Shown here: one piece after another, positions 8,861 to 18,035 of the stretch
Layout: the number at the start of each line of letters is the position of its first letter
How positions within the stretch are numbered: the first letter of the stretch is position 1
Assembly (NCBI RefSeq): GCF_017104645.1
Contig: NZ_JAAGPF010000003.1
Coordinates: 1-64,000, forward strand
Length of the DNA: 64,000 nucleotides
Source of the DNA: Burkholderia sp. Ac-20379
GTDB lineage: Bacteria; Pseudomonadota; Gammaproteobacteria; Burkholderiales; Burkholderiaceae
Direction of reading: 5' to 3'
Program-made: the position numbers and the translations under genes
Notes under the pieces: generated by a model
Databases searched by the model: none
What the model saw: only the letters and a program-made list of their open reading frames with translations
What the model was told of the DNA's origin: nothing

Positions 8861-10209
8861 GAGCGCAGCACCACATAGAGTTCGAGCGACGCATCCGGTA
8901 TCGATGCGGGCAGATAGATCTGACAGGCGCGCGCGGCGAGCATCTTCGCGTGCACCGGGCTCGACGCGTCCAGCGCGAAGTAGTGGTTGTCCAGGCGCAC
9001 GGGAATCGCCCCCGGCACGCGCTGGACGGCCTTGAGCGGGATGCCGAGCAGCGCCGAATTGACGATGTGCTCGACGTCGTCGGGCGCGCCGATCTTGCAC
9101 AGCCGCGGGAATTGTTCGACGAGCTCGAAGGCGGGCAGCGGTGCGTTGATCGACAGATACCAGTCCGCGCTGTCCGCGGCGATGCGCTCGTCGAGAAACT
9201 GGCCGGACCACGTGGTCGGCCCTTTGCGTGCCAGGTCGATGGAGACGACCCGCGACGGAATGATCGCGTCTAGCAGATCGCGAATCATCGATTCGAGCGT
9301 GGCGAAGATGTCGTCGGCGCGCGCGTGGTCGTACGCCGGAATGTCGCTCAGCCGGGCGCCGGTCGAGAACGTCATGAGCGCGCTCGTCAGTTGGGCGAGC
9401 GTGGAATACAACTGTTCGGGCGGCCGGTTCGCATGGCTGGCGAACAGCCGAAGCTGCGGCCATGCGGCATGAATGCAGTGCAGCAGCCAGAACAACTGCA
9501 CGTCGGCCACGCCGTACTCGGCCACCTGCGCGAGGCGTTCGCTGCGGCGGCCGCCGAGCGCCAGGCTTTTGGCCTGAAGGATATCGGCCAGGCGGCCGAT
9601 CCGTTCCAGATGCGATGCATGGCCGGCGAGCGTCAGGCACGGCGGCACGAATCGGCGATCGACCTGGAACTGCCCATTGGCGCCGCGCGTCAGCCTGGCG
9701 ATCGCGCAGACCGTATCGTCGGCGTGCGATTCGAAATCGAATAGCAGCCGCACCGCGAGGCGTTCCGCCGCTATTTCGGCTGCGTCGGTTCCATTCAGAT
9801 CGATGACCTTGACGAACTCGCGATACGCCCGGCGCGGACGCGCCAGTGTGGTTTCGTCGAGACGGCAATTGCTGCCGTTGGCATCCGGCAATGCAAGCGC
9901 GGCAAACACGACGAGGCTTTGCAGATCGGCCGGCACACCCTGCGTCAGGTCGCGGGCGGCGGGCAGCGCATCGGCGATGGTCGTGTCGATCGGCGTGCCG
10001 TCGGGCAAGCGCAGTGTCAGTTGCGTGAGCTTGAGACGTGCCGTCGCCAGTGCTTCTTCGTCGACTTCGACCGCGAGCGTTCCCCACGGCTCGACGAGTG
10101 CGGCGGCCGCGAGCTGTTGCATCGCGAACCCTGCCCATCGTTCCTGTTGCTGAAAATGCTGCTGCGTGAGGATCAAGCCCTCATGCCAGAGCGGTTTGTC
10201 GATCCGCAT
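8857..10209 (-). CDS. tssK: Type VI secretion baseplate subunit TssK
   Basis: A 450-residue TssK protein with the diagnostic N-terminus PLWHEGLILTQQHFQQQERW. TssK trimers connect the baseplate (TssFGE) to the membrane complex (TssL/TssM). It is the first gene of the left operon, divergent from tssB across the AT-rich control region, and overlaps tssL by 4 bp. Confidence 0.94.
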   Translation of the reverse strand: MRIDKPLWHEGLILTQQHFQQQERWAGFAMQQLAAAALVEPWGTLAVEVDEEALATARLKLTQLTLRLPDGTPIDTTIADALPAARDLTQGVPADLQSLVVFAALALPDANGSNCRLDETTLARPRRAYREFVKVIDLNGTDAAEIAAERLAVRLLFDFESHADDTVCAIARLTRGANGQFQVDRRFVPPCLTLAGHASHLERIGRLADILQAKSLALGGRRSERLAQVAEYGVADVQLFWLLHCIHAAWPQLRLFASHANRPPEQLYSTLAQLTSALMTFSTGARLSDIPAYDHARADDIFATLESMIRDLLDAIIPSRVVSIDLARKGPTTWSGQFLDERIAADSADWYLSINAPLPAFELVEQFPRLCKIGAPDDVEHIVNSALLGIPLKAVQRVPGAIPVRLDNHYFALDASSPVHAKMLAARACQIYLPASIPDASLELYVVLRS

Positions 10210-10629
10210 AGATGTGGTTGTCGGTTTGGTGTGAGTTGCACTAAGTTAATTTTTATCTTTGTCGGGGTATTTTATTTTTATGATTTGTGAAAATTTTGAT
10301 GGAGAATATCTTGGAGATATTTTTTTAAATTAATAGAGGGTTGATGGGTTGTTTTTGATTATCGTCAAATTAATTGGCGCCTCTTCGGCGAAGATTGGTC
10401 GGTATATACAGCATTTTCGTCGAGGTACGCAATTGGGTGGATGATGAAATTATCTGGATGGATCGGGGAATTGTTTTTTGATTTTTTGGAAAATTTAAAT
10501 GCTTTGACGTCGGTGAAGTAAACATGTTTAATTCCGCCTCGAATTGAAGTTGAAGGAACGGCAGCCGAGCAATAAATAACCGACGCTCAATGAGAGCGTC
10601 GCGACCCTGAGAGGTGGATAAGGAAACCT
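10210..10629. promoter_or_regulatory. AT-rich divergent control region between tssK and tssB
   Basis: These 420 bp hold no gene. Most of 10230-10520 is far richer in A+T than the surrounding sequence, with runs such as TTTTTTTAAATTAA and GGTATTTTATTTTTATG. It must contain the promoters of both T6SS operons. The composition fits binding by an H-NS/MvaT-like silencer (inference). I found no convincing sigma-54 site. Confidence 0.7.
10581..10601 (+). promoter_or_regulatory. Hairpin in the tssB leader
   Basis: CGACGCTC and GAGCGTCG form a perfect 8-bp inverted repeat with a 5-base loop, ending 28 bases before the tssB ATG. GGA motifs follow (GTGGATAAGGAAACC, also the tssB ribosome-binding site). 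This arrangement could support post-transcriptional control, for example by a CsrA/RsmA protein, but that is inference. Confidence 0.4.
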
Positions 10630-11142
10630 ATGGATAGCTTTCAGCGTGAAATTCCGAAGAGCCGTGTCTCGATCACCCTGGATCTGCATACAGGCGGCGC
10701 GCAGAAGAAGGTCGAGCTCCCATTGAAGTTGCTCGTTGCCGGCGATTTCAGTGCGGGGCGTGAGCAGGCGCCGCTCGCCGAGCGGAAAAAGGTCAATGTC
10801 GACAAGAACAATTTCGACGCCGTGCTTGCCGATTACGCGCCCGATCTCAAGATGGCGGCTGCCAATACGCTGGCCGGCGACGGCTCGGAGCTGCCGGTGC
10901 ACCTCGCGTTTCGCTCGATGAAGGATTTCGAACCGGAGCAGGTCGCACGCCAGATTCCGGAGCTGCAAGCCATGCTGGCCATGCGCAATCTGCTGCGCGA
11001 CCTCAAGTCGAACCTGCTCGATAACGGCACGTTCCGCCGCGAGTTCGAGAAGGTTCTGAAGGATCGGCGCCTGTCCGACAAGCTGCGCGGCGAGCTCGGG
11101 CAAATCGCCACGGCCACCTTGCAACAGGAAGGCCATGCGTGA
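10630..11142 (+). CDS. tssB: Type VI secretion contractile sheath small subunit TssB (VipA)
   Basis: A 170-residue TssB/VipA protein: it begins MDSFQREIPKSRVSITLDLH, then KVELPLKLLVAGDFS and a C-terminal helical region (AMRNLLRDLKSNLLDN). With TssC it forms the contractile sheath. The ATG at 10630 is preceded by AAGGAAACC. It opens the right T6SS operon and is followed after 73 bp by tssC. Confidence 0.95.
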   Translation: MDSFQREIPKSRVSITLDLHTGGAQKKVELPLKLLVAGDFSAGREQAPLAERKKVNVDKNNFDAVLADYAPDLKMAAANTLAGDGSELPVHLAFRSMKDFEPEQVARQIPELQAMLAMRNLLRDLKSNLLDNGTFRREFEKVLKDRRLSDKLRGELGQIATATLQQEGHA

Positions 11143-11215
11143 ACGCGGCAGGCCGAAACTGGCCGTTACCGCTTCCCGCAATCATTCTTCCCTTCGACAC
11201 GAGGCAGAGAGAATC

Positions 11216-12748
11216 ATGCAGCAGAACGAATCGCACCCGAGCGCAACAGAAACGCTCGTGCTGGACCACGACAGCGTCTATGCGGCGCTGTGCAGCAAGA
11301 TCAACCTGAAGCCGGTGGCCGAAGCCCGCCCGCTCGAGGCGTTTCGCGACAACGACGCGCTGTCCGAGGCGTCGGCCGACGAGCGTGTCGCGCGCGGCAT
11401 GGATACGCTGCTCAGCCTGATCGCGAAGGAAAGCCGGCCGGTCGATCGCCTCGACAAGTCGCTGCTCGATTTCCACATCGGCCAGCTCGATCGGCAGATC
11501 GGCCGCCAGCTCGACGCGGTCATGCACACGCCCGAATTTCAGGCGCTCGAAGGCCGCTGGCGTGGCCTCAAGATGCTGGTTTCACGCACCGATTTCCGCA
11601 AGAACGCGCGGATCGAGTTGCTGGACGTCTCGAAGGACGCACTGCAGCGCGACTTCGAGGATACGCCGGAGCTGATCCAGAGCGGCCTGTATCGCCTCAC
11701 CTACATCGAGGAATACGACACGCCTGGCGGCCAGCCGATCAGCGCAATGATCAGCGACTTCGAGTTCGCGAATTCGCCGATGGATATCGCGCTGTTGCGC
11801 AACATCTCGAAGGTGGCAGCGGCGGCGCACATGCCGTTCATCGGCTCAGTGGGCGCGGCGTTCTTCGGCAAGCAATCGATGGAAGAGGTGGCCGCCATTC
11901 AAGATATCGGCAACTACTTCGATCGCGCCGAATACATCAAATGGAAGAGCTTCCGGGACACCGACGATGCGCGCTATGTCGGCCTGACCATGCCGCGTGT
12001 GCTGGGTCGGCTGCCGTATGGGAAGGACACCACGCCGGTGCGTGCATTCAATTACGACGAGGCGGTCAAGGGCCCCGATCACGATAAATACCTGTGGGTC
12101 AATGCGTCGTTCGCGTTCGCGGCCAACATGGTGCGCAGCTTCGTCAACAACGGGTGGTGCGTGCAGATTCGTGGCCCGCAGGCGGGCGGCAAGGTCGAAG
12201 ATCTGCCGGTGCACCTGTATGACCTCGGCACGGGCGTGCAGCCGAAGATTCCGACCGAAGTGCTGATCCCGGAAACGCGCGAATTCGAATTCGCGAATCT
12301 CGGCTTCATCCCGCTGTCGTTCTACAAGAACCACGATTTCGCCTGTTTCTTCTCGGCCAGTTCGACGCAAAAACCGGCGTTGTACGAAACCAAGGAAGCC
12401 ACGGCCAACAGCCGTATCAATGCGCGCTTGCCGTACATCTTCCTGCTCTCGCGCATTGCGCACTACCTGAAGCTGATTCAGCGCGAGAACATCGGCACGA
12501 CCAAGGACCGGCGCCTGCTCGAGCTCGAACTGAACAACTGGATCAAGGGGCTGGTGACCGAGATGAAGGATCCGGGCGACGAGCTTCAGGCATCGCATCC
12601 GCTGCGTGATGCGAAGGTGACGGTCGAGGACATCGAGGACAACCCGGGCTTCTTCCGAATCAAGCTGTTCATCGTTCCGCACTTCCAGGTGGAGGGCATG
12701 GATATCGGGCTGTCGCTGGTATCGCAGATGCCGAAGGCCAAGAACTGA
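11216..12748 (+). CDS. tssC: Type VI secretion contractile sheath large subunit TssC (VipB)
   Basis: A 510-residue TssC/VipB protein with family segments such as LEGRWRGLKMLVSRTDF, PFIGSVGAAFFG, and GLPYG-type RLPYGKDTTPVRAFNY. It polymerises with TssB around the Hcp tube and is recycled by ClpV. The start at 11216 (MQQNESHP) is chosen over an upstream ATG at 11135 that would overlap tssB; GAGGCAGAGAG precedes it. Confidence 0.96.
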   Translation: MQQNESHPSATETLVLDHDSVYAALCSKINLKPVAEARPLEAFRDNDALSEASADERVARGMDTLLSLIAKESRPVDRLDKSLLDFHIGQLDRQIGRQLDAVMHTPEFQALEGRWRGLKMLVSRTDFRKNARIELLDVSKDALQRDFEDTPELIQSGLYRLTYIEEYDTPGGQPISAMISDFEFANSPMDIALLRNISKVAAAAHMPFIGSVGAAFFGKQSMEEVAAIQDIGNYFDRAEYIKWKSFRDTDDARYVGLTMPRVLGRLPYGKDTTPVRAFNYDEAVKGPDHDKYLWVNASFAFAANMVRSFVNNGWCVQIRGPQAGGKVEDLPVHLYDLGTGVQPKIPTEVLIPETREFEFANLGFIPLSFYKNHDFACFFSASSTQKPALYETKEATANSRINARLPYIFLLSRIAHYLKLIQRENIGTTKDRRLLELELNNWIKGLVTEMKDPGDELQASHPLRDAKVTVEDIEDNPGFFRIKLFIVPHFQVEGMDIGLSLVSQMPKAKN

Positions 12749-12770
12749 TCCGACGTTCCCGCATGACGGG

Positions 12771-12794
12771 CCGGAGCGACCACGATCGCTCCGG
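12771..12794 (+). promoter_or_regulatory. Perfect hairpin between tssC and vgrG
   Basis: CCGGAGCGA and TCGCTCCGG form a 9-bp perfect inverted repeat with a 6-base loop, 23 bp after the tssC stop and 37 bp before vgrG. There is no U-tract, so it is unlikely to be a classical terminator. It may protect the 3' end of a tssBC transcript or mark an mRNA processing point. Confidence 0.5.
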
Positions 12795-12830
12795 CGTCAG
12801 TGCCGTGCGGGTGGAACCTGAGAGAAAAAC

Positions 12831-15302
12831 ATGTCGATGATCCTGCCGTCGCAGGCGTATGAACTGAAGCTGGCTCCGCACCCGGCGCCCATGTCCGTAC
12901 TCCGTTTCACGGGGCGCGACGCGGTGAGCGAACTGTATCGCTACGACATCGAGTTCACGAGCCCGATGGCGGGTATTCCGATGGACCAGGTGGTCGGGCG
13001 GCCCGCGAAATTCATCGTGGCGCCGGTGGATCCGAGCATGGACTATCTGCGCAAGATGTATGGCGAGAACGCGGAGCGGTTCAGCAAGGTGCCGGCCGCC
13101 TATACGATCCACGGCATCATCACCGAGTTCGATGAATTTGCGACGTCCGCCGACCAGACGCACTATCGGGTTCGGCTCGAGCCGGCGCTCGCCGATCTGA
13201 ACCGGGGCGTGACGAGCCGGCTGTTCCAGAAGCAGTCGGTCGAGGAGATCGTGACCGACACGCTGCGTCACTACGGCTATCGCGCCGGCGTCGACTTCAC
13301 GTTCGCGTTGCGCGGCCAGTACAAGCGGCACGACTACCTGACCCAGTATCACGAGACGACCTTCGCCTTCATCCGGCGCCTTTGCGCCGAAGCCGGGATC
13401 TGGTTCCGGTGGGAGCAGAAGAAGGATCATGCGGCGATCGTGTTCGGCGATGATCTGGACGCCTATGCCCGCAAGCAGCGCATCGTGCCGTATCGGCGCG
13501 GCTCGGGGCTCGAGAGCTCCGGCATGGACGCGATCGAGACGCTCGGCAAGCAGACCCGTCGCGTTCCCGAAGCTGTACGGTTGCACGACTACAACCATCG
13601 CGAAGCGGGCGTGTCGTTGCTTGTCGAGGACAATGCTGCGCTCGACGACAAGACGACGAACGGCGTCGACTATCGTTGGGGCGAGCATTACGAGACGCCG
13701 GAAGAGGGCAAGCGCGTTGCCCGCCAGCGCCACGAGGCGTACCTGGCGCATCAGATCACGTTCAACGGCACCGGTAACCCGTTCTGGCTCGAGGCGGGTG
13801 AGGTGATGCGCGTCGAGCCGAATCCGGCCGACGCGAAGCACGGGATCTTCGTGACGGCAGTGGAGTCGCAAGGCGGGCGCGACCAGTCGTACTGGGTGAG
13901 CTTCGAGGGGATTCCGTCAGACCGCGTATGGCGCACGCCGGTCGCTTCGATCGAGCAACCGGTCATCGACGGCATCCTGCCGGCCCGGATTACGTCACCT
14001 GGCGATTACAAATACGCGTACCTGACCGAGCAGGGCTGGTACGTGATCAAGCTGCCGTTCGATCTTGATGAGTGGAGCCCGGGCGGCACCAGCCGGCCGG
14101 TGCGGTTCGCGAAACCGTATAGCGGCGACAACTACGGGCATCACTTCCCGCTGATTGACGGGGCGGAGGTGGCGGTCGTCTTCACGCAGGGAGATCCTGA
14201 CCGGCCCGTGATCATCGGTGCCATGCACGACAGCCTGCACACCGATCTCGTCACCAGTGAGAACCATACCCGGAATCTGATCCGCACCGCCGCGCAAAAC
14301 GAACTGCGGATGGAAGACAAGGAAGGTCTTGAGCACGTTCATCTGACGACGCCGTTTGAGGCGAGTGAGCTGACCATCGGCCACATGGTCGACAGCGAAC
14401 GCAAGGAGCGCGGTCGAGGCGCGGAACTCCGGACCGACGGTCACGTAGCCGTGCGCGGTGCCAAAGGGGTTTTGGTCACGGCAGAGGCTCAGCCGGCTGG
14501 CAATGGGCAACAGCTCGCGATGGAGCGGGCGCAAGGATTGCTCGATCTGGCGCTCCAGCAGATGCGTGGCCTTGGCGAGGCAGCGCAAACGGCACAGGCC
14601 GTGGCGGCCGACTATGACCGACAGCGCGCTTTGCTGGATGGAACGTTGAAGGAACTCAAAAAGGCAGGCGTTCTCGTGAGCGCGCCGGACGGGATCGGCC
14701 TCACATCCGGCACTGAACTTCAACTCACCGCGAACGACAATTTGATTGCCACGGCCGGTGGGAACGCCGACTTCGGTGTCATGAAGCGATTTACCGTTGC
14801 CGCTGGCGAACTTGTATCGATCTTTGCGCAGAAACTCGGCCTGAAGCTCTTTGCGGCCCGAGGAAAGGTAGAGATTCAGGCACAAAGCGACGATATGCAC
14901 CTGATGTCCGACAAGGACATGCGGATGACTAGTGCAAACGGCCGGGTCACGATCGAGGCGAAAAGCGAACTGATCCTCAAATGCGGCGGCTCTTATGTCC
15001 GAATCTCGTCCACAGGTATCGAGGACGGCACGCGTGGCAATCGCACAATCAAATCGGCGGCGTTCAGTCGCCAAGGGCCAGCGTCGCTCGGTGAATCCAT
15101 GAACACATGGAAGCACGCAAATTTCGATGAGGAATTTGTCATCAAGTGGCCATACAGCGGCAAGCCAGTGGCCAATCGGAAGTATTCAGTCATTCGGGAG
15201 GACGGGAGCGTGATTCGTGGCGTCACCGACGCAAATGGCAAGACGGGACTACAAAGGACGCTCTTCGCCGAAGGGATGCGGTTACGCATTGACCCGGAGT
15301 GA
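12831..15302 (+). CDS. vgrG: Type VI secretion spike protein VgrG with transthyretin-like C-terminal extension (TssI)
   Basis: An 823-residue VgrG. Residues 1-~460 are the gp27/gp5 head with the OB-fold region (HFPLIDGAEVAVVFTQGDPDRPVIIGAMHDS). Residues ~480-740 include a DUF2345-type needle with a helical insertion (AMERAQGLLDLALQQMRGLG). The last ~60 residues (FDEEFVIKWPYSGKPVANRK..., ending GMRLRIDPE) resemble a transthyretin-like/carboxypeptidase-regulatory fold. In enteroaggregative E. coli such a VgrG tail recruits the lipase Tle1. The adjacent lipase-like gene makes the same role likely here. Confidence 0.95.
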   Translation: MSMILPSQAYELKLAPHPAPMSVLRFTGRDAVSELYRYDIEFTSPMAGIPMDQVVGRPAKFIVAPVDPSMDYLRKMYGENAERFSKVPAAYTIHGIITEFDEFATSADQTHYRVRLEPALADLNRGVTSRLFQKQSVEEIVTDTLRHYGYRAGVDFTFALRGQYKRHDYLTQYHETTFAFIRRLCAEAGIWFRWEQKKDHAAIVFGDDLDAYARKQRIVPYRRGSGLESSGMDAIETLGKQTRRVPEAVRLHDYNHREAGVSLLVEDNAALDDKTTNGVDYRWGEHYETPEEGKRVARQRHEAYLAHQITFNGTGNPFWLEAGEVMRVEPNPADAKHGIFVTAVESQGGRDQSYWVSFEGIPSDRVWRTPVASIEQPVIDGILPARITSPGDYKYAYLTEQGWYVIKLPFDLDEWSPGGTSRPVRFAKPYSGDNYGHHFPLIDGAEVAVVFTQGDPDRPVIIGAMHDSLHTDLVTSENHTRNLIRTAAQNELRMEDKEGLEHVHLTTPFEASELTIGHMVDSERKERGRGAELRTDGHVAVRGAKGVLVTAEAQPAGNGQQLAMERAQGLLDLALQQMRGLGEAAQTAQAVAADYDRQRALLDGTLKELKKAGVLVSAPDGIGLTSGTELQLTANDNLIATAGGNADFGVMKRFTVAAGELVSIFAQKLGLKLFAARGKVEIQAQSDDMHLMSDKDMRMTSANGRVTIEAKSELILKCGGSYVRISSTGIEDGTRGNRTIKSAAFSRQGPASLGESMNTWKHANFDEEFVIKWPYSGKPVANRKYSVIREDGSVIRGVTDANGKTGLQRTLFAEGMRLRIDPE

Positions 15303-15363
15303 TCATCGACCTTGTGCTTTCCTCAATTCACCAGTTGCTAGACGACCTACCGGATCCATCCAA

Positions 15364-16947
15364 ATGTCAGTTGAACGTATCCTTGCCGCCAAGCGTGCCG
15401 ACGATGGCTCATTGCACTACTCATCGGTATCCTCACCGTCGGATGATAGTCATGCCGTTTGCCACATGGAACCCGATAGGGTGATTCCGGTGATTTTCGT
15501 GCCGGGTGTGATGGGCAGCAATCTGATGAATAACAGTAATCAATCAGTTTGGGTCGTCAACAGCGGCCCTGGCATGCTGCCTTGGTCGTGGAAAGACGAG
15601 GCATATCGCAAGCAGACACTGGACCCTGCCAATACCAAGGTCTTCGATGGAGGCGATCTCCCTAAAGGCACATCGCTTACGGATGCCGAAAAAAAGGCAC
15701 GAGGTTGGGGTACGGTATCGAAGAAAAGCTATGGCGACTGGCTGGTGTGGCTGCAGGACGCACTCGACGACGCACACGCTGGAACCGATCACGGCCGCAA
15801 CGGTTTGCGCAATAGCCTGATCAAACAGGTGGTGGCGCCGGGCCTTGACACGCTGACCGATGCGGAAGTCGAACTGTCGTACCAATATAAACTCCCGGTT
15901 CATGCGGTGGGATATAACTGGCTGAAGTCAAATGCGGATTCGTCGCGGCATTTAGCTGTCGAGATGAAGCGGATTATGGATGCTTACAGTAAGAGCTTTC
16001 GTTGCGAAAAAGTTATTGTAGTAACGCACTCGATGGGGGGGCTTGTTGCACGGCATTGTTCTGAAATTCGAGAGTGGGGCACGAAAATTCTCGGCATCGT
16101 GCATAGCGTGATGCCGGCTATCGGATCGGCCACTGCGTATAAGCGAGTCAAGGCAGGTTGGGAGCCTGGAAATTCTTTCGAAGATGGGGCCGGCCGAAAA
16201 ATATTAGGCGCAACTGCCAAGGAAATTACAGCTGTATTTGCGCAATCTCCTGGGCCATTGCAGCTTCTCCCTGACGCAAACTATGGAAACGGATGGCTAA
16301 AAATCCGAGATGGAGATAAATTGGTTTCCTTGCCGGAAGCGGGTAATCCTTATGATGAGATATATTCTCGGCGTGGAAGGTGGTGGGGGTTGGTCGCTGA
16401 TGATCTAATTAATCCGCTTGACAAAAAGAAAGTTAATGTTGATGAAGATTGGAATAAATTTCAATCTCTATTGGATGGCCAGGTTAAATCATTTCATGCG
16501 GCGATCAGTCTTCGTTATCACAAACATACCTATGCCTTCTACGGTGATGACAGGAATCACAAAACTTGGGGCGATGTTGTTTGGCGACATACTCCGCCAA
16601 AATCAAATCTATTCTCATCAAACCCTCCGCCCATTTCGGAGCCGCTTAAGCTTGAAGGAAAATGGGATTCTTATACTGGCATTCAGAGTGTAATTGACCC
16701 TTCGAGGCGACCTTTCCCTCCGTTCGAAGAGTTTGTATTGCAACCAGCAGATGAAAATGGTGACGGCACAGTTCCTGTTCGATCGGGGCGTGCGCCTGCG
16801 CCGTACGTAAAGATCTGCGTCGCCTTCGAAGGAGTTGACCATGAAGGCGCATACAACCCGATTCCATGCCGATTGTTCGCGCTCCGCGCAATCACGCGTA
16901 TCGTGAGTAACGTTAAGGGCACGTCGATGGAATACACCTCATGCTGA
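15364..16947 (+). CDS. Putative T6SS lipase effector (Tle-like alpha/beta hydrolase, LCAT/PGAP1-like)
   Basis: A 527-residue protein. VIPVIFVPGVMGSNL near the N-terminus is the entry strand of LCAT/PGAP1-type lipases. A complete candidate triad is visible: Ser223 in VVTHSMGGLVARH, Asp467 in GDGTVP and His493 in VDHEGAY. The first elbow glycine is Thr. The start at 15364 (MSVERILAAK) follows a 61-bp gap after vgrG; an in-frame upstream start would overlap vgrG. It follows the TTR-tailed VgrG and overlaps a Tli4-like lipoprotein gene, which identifies it as a toxin that probably attacks phospholipids in the target periplasm. Tle4 is the best family guess because of the immunity protein. Base composition is clearly lower in GC than neighbours. 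Confidence 0.85.
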   Translation: MSVERILAAKRADDGSLHYSSVSSPSDDSHAVCHMEPDRVIPVIFVPGVMGSNLMNNSNQSVWVVNSGPGMLPWSWKDEAYRKQTLDPANTKVFDGGDLPKGTSLTDAEKKARGWGTVSKKSYGDWLVWLQDALDDAHAGTDHGRNGLRNSLIKQVVAPGLDTLTDAEVELSYQYKLPVHAVGYNWLKSNADSSRHLAVEMKRIMDAYSKSFRCEKVIVVTHSMGGLVARHCSEIREWGTKILGIVHSVMPAIGSATAYKRVKAGWEPGNSFEDGAGRKILGATAKEITAVFAQSPGPLQLLPDANYGNGWLKIRDGDKLVSLPEAGNPYDEIYSRRGRWWGLVADDLINPLDKKKVNVDEDWNKFQSLLDGQVKSFHAAISLRYHKHTYAFYGDDRNHKTWGDVVWRHTPPKSNLFSSNPPPISEPLKLEGKWDSYTGIQSVIDPSRRPFPPFEEFVLQPADENGDGTVPVRSGRAPAPYVKICVAFEGVDHEGAYNPIPCRLFALRAITRIVSNVKGTSMEYTSC

Positions 16948-18026
16948 GGCTAGTATGGTTGATTGGCGCAGTCTTGCTAGCAGCGTGTAATGTCAAAACA
17001 TCAACCCTAACGGAACAAGAGAAGAAGATGGTGACTGATGTAACAGTGGATATGCATCCACACTGTGTTGGGCGTTATCTGATTAACCTGCCAAATGGCG
17101 CGAAGCCTGTCGGAGATGCAAAGTTTGAGGGGGTTAGAGTCAAATCGAAAGCTATGTCGCTCAAGCAGTTTCAGCATAATATGCATCGGCGCGGTACTGA
17201 ATTGAAAGAATCTAAAAGTTCTCTTGGGTATAAATTCTTATTCGATGGCGGAGCAGTGGGGAAGATCAAAAATACACAATACTTTATATCTCTTGGTGAT
17301 TCTGGTGCGGTCAGTGATGTCGAGCGCACCATTGAGGTGTATAAGTGGAGTAATGGGTATATGCTGAGTCTTAGTGTCAGCGCAATTGATTCAATTAACG
17401 CGGAATATACAAAAAAATATCAAGGTACACCGTACGGCATTGCTAAACCAATGAGCGATGTGCCGGAAAAAACTCGACTAGCTTTCGATCTTGTCGAAAA
17501 GCTACAAGGTCGCCCTGAGGACATGATTCCGACAGAGCCCGGCGCGTGTTTCGTCGGAGGGTTCATGCCGGGCAAAGCCACTTCGGAAAAAGAGGAAGTT
17601 TCGACTAGCTATGTACTTGCCGACAAGCCCGATGTGTCGTTTAGTTGGAACAGTTTTGCCGGTTTACAGGCGACCAGCACGCTGCTGCCTCGTGTACGGA
17701 GTGCGGATGTTCAGGATGCGTTGAATACAGCCCAGGGACGTGTGATTCGGTCCGGAAGTATCGAACTCCCAAGCGGTATGAAAGTGGACGAAGTAATGGT
17801 ATCGGCGCTTACGCAGGTCGAGGTGCAAGGACATCATGGTTCTCTGGAGGCTAATTACCAAGGTAGCCCTCAAGCTCCTTACATCGTTTTCGACATGCTA
17901 ACCGCGAGCCCGAATTTTCTGGCAGAGGCCCACACGATCAAACAATCCTCACTCACGGAAGGGGAGGCCGTGGCCTTGTGGGACGCGGTGTCTCGTACCC
18001 TTCGGCCGCGTCCCAATGCCTTTTGA
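16941..18026 (+). CDS. Tli4-like lipoprotein immunity protein for the T6SS lipase
   Basis: A 361-residue lipoprotein: signal peptide MLRLVWLIGAVLLAAC with lipobox Cys16, then a mature domain beginning with HCVGRYLINLPNGAKPVG, the N-terminal pattern I associate with the Tli4 immunity family. Periplasmic immunity proteins of this type block cognate phospholipase effectors. Its ATG overlaps the end of the effector gene by 7 bp, so toxin and antidote are co-translated. It shares the AT-richer codon use of the effector, suggesting the two moved in together. Confidence 0.8.
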   Translation: MLRLVWLIGAVLLAACNVKTSTLTEQEKKMVTDVTVDMHPHCVGRYLINLPNGAKPVGDAKFEGVRVKSKAMSLKQFQHNMHRRGTELKESKSSLGYKFLFDGGAVGKIKNTQYFISLGDSGAVSDVERTIEVYKWSNGYMLSLSVSAIDSINAEYTKKYQGTPYGIAKPMSDVPEKTRLAFDLVEKLQGRPEDMIPTEPGACFVGGFMPGKATSEKEEVSTSYVLADKPDVSFSWNSFAGLQATSTLLPRVRSADVQDALNTAQGRVIRSGSIELPSGMKVDEVMVSALTQVEVQGHHGSLEANYQGSPQAPYIVFDMLTASPNFLAEAHTIKQSSLTEGEAVALWDAVSRTLRPRPNAF

Positions 18027-18035
18027 GAATAATTG

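Noticed and set aside
10330-10440. Possible sigma-54 promoter (GG-N10-GC) near TTGGCGCCTCTTCGGC
   Set aside because: The spacing matches but the second half reads CGGC rather than TTGC, and the site is part of a GC-rich imperfect repeat; not convincing.
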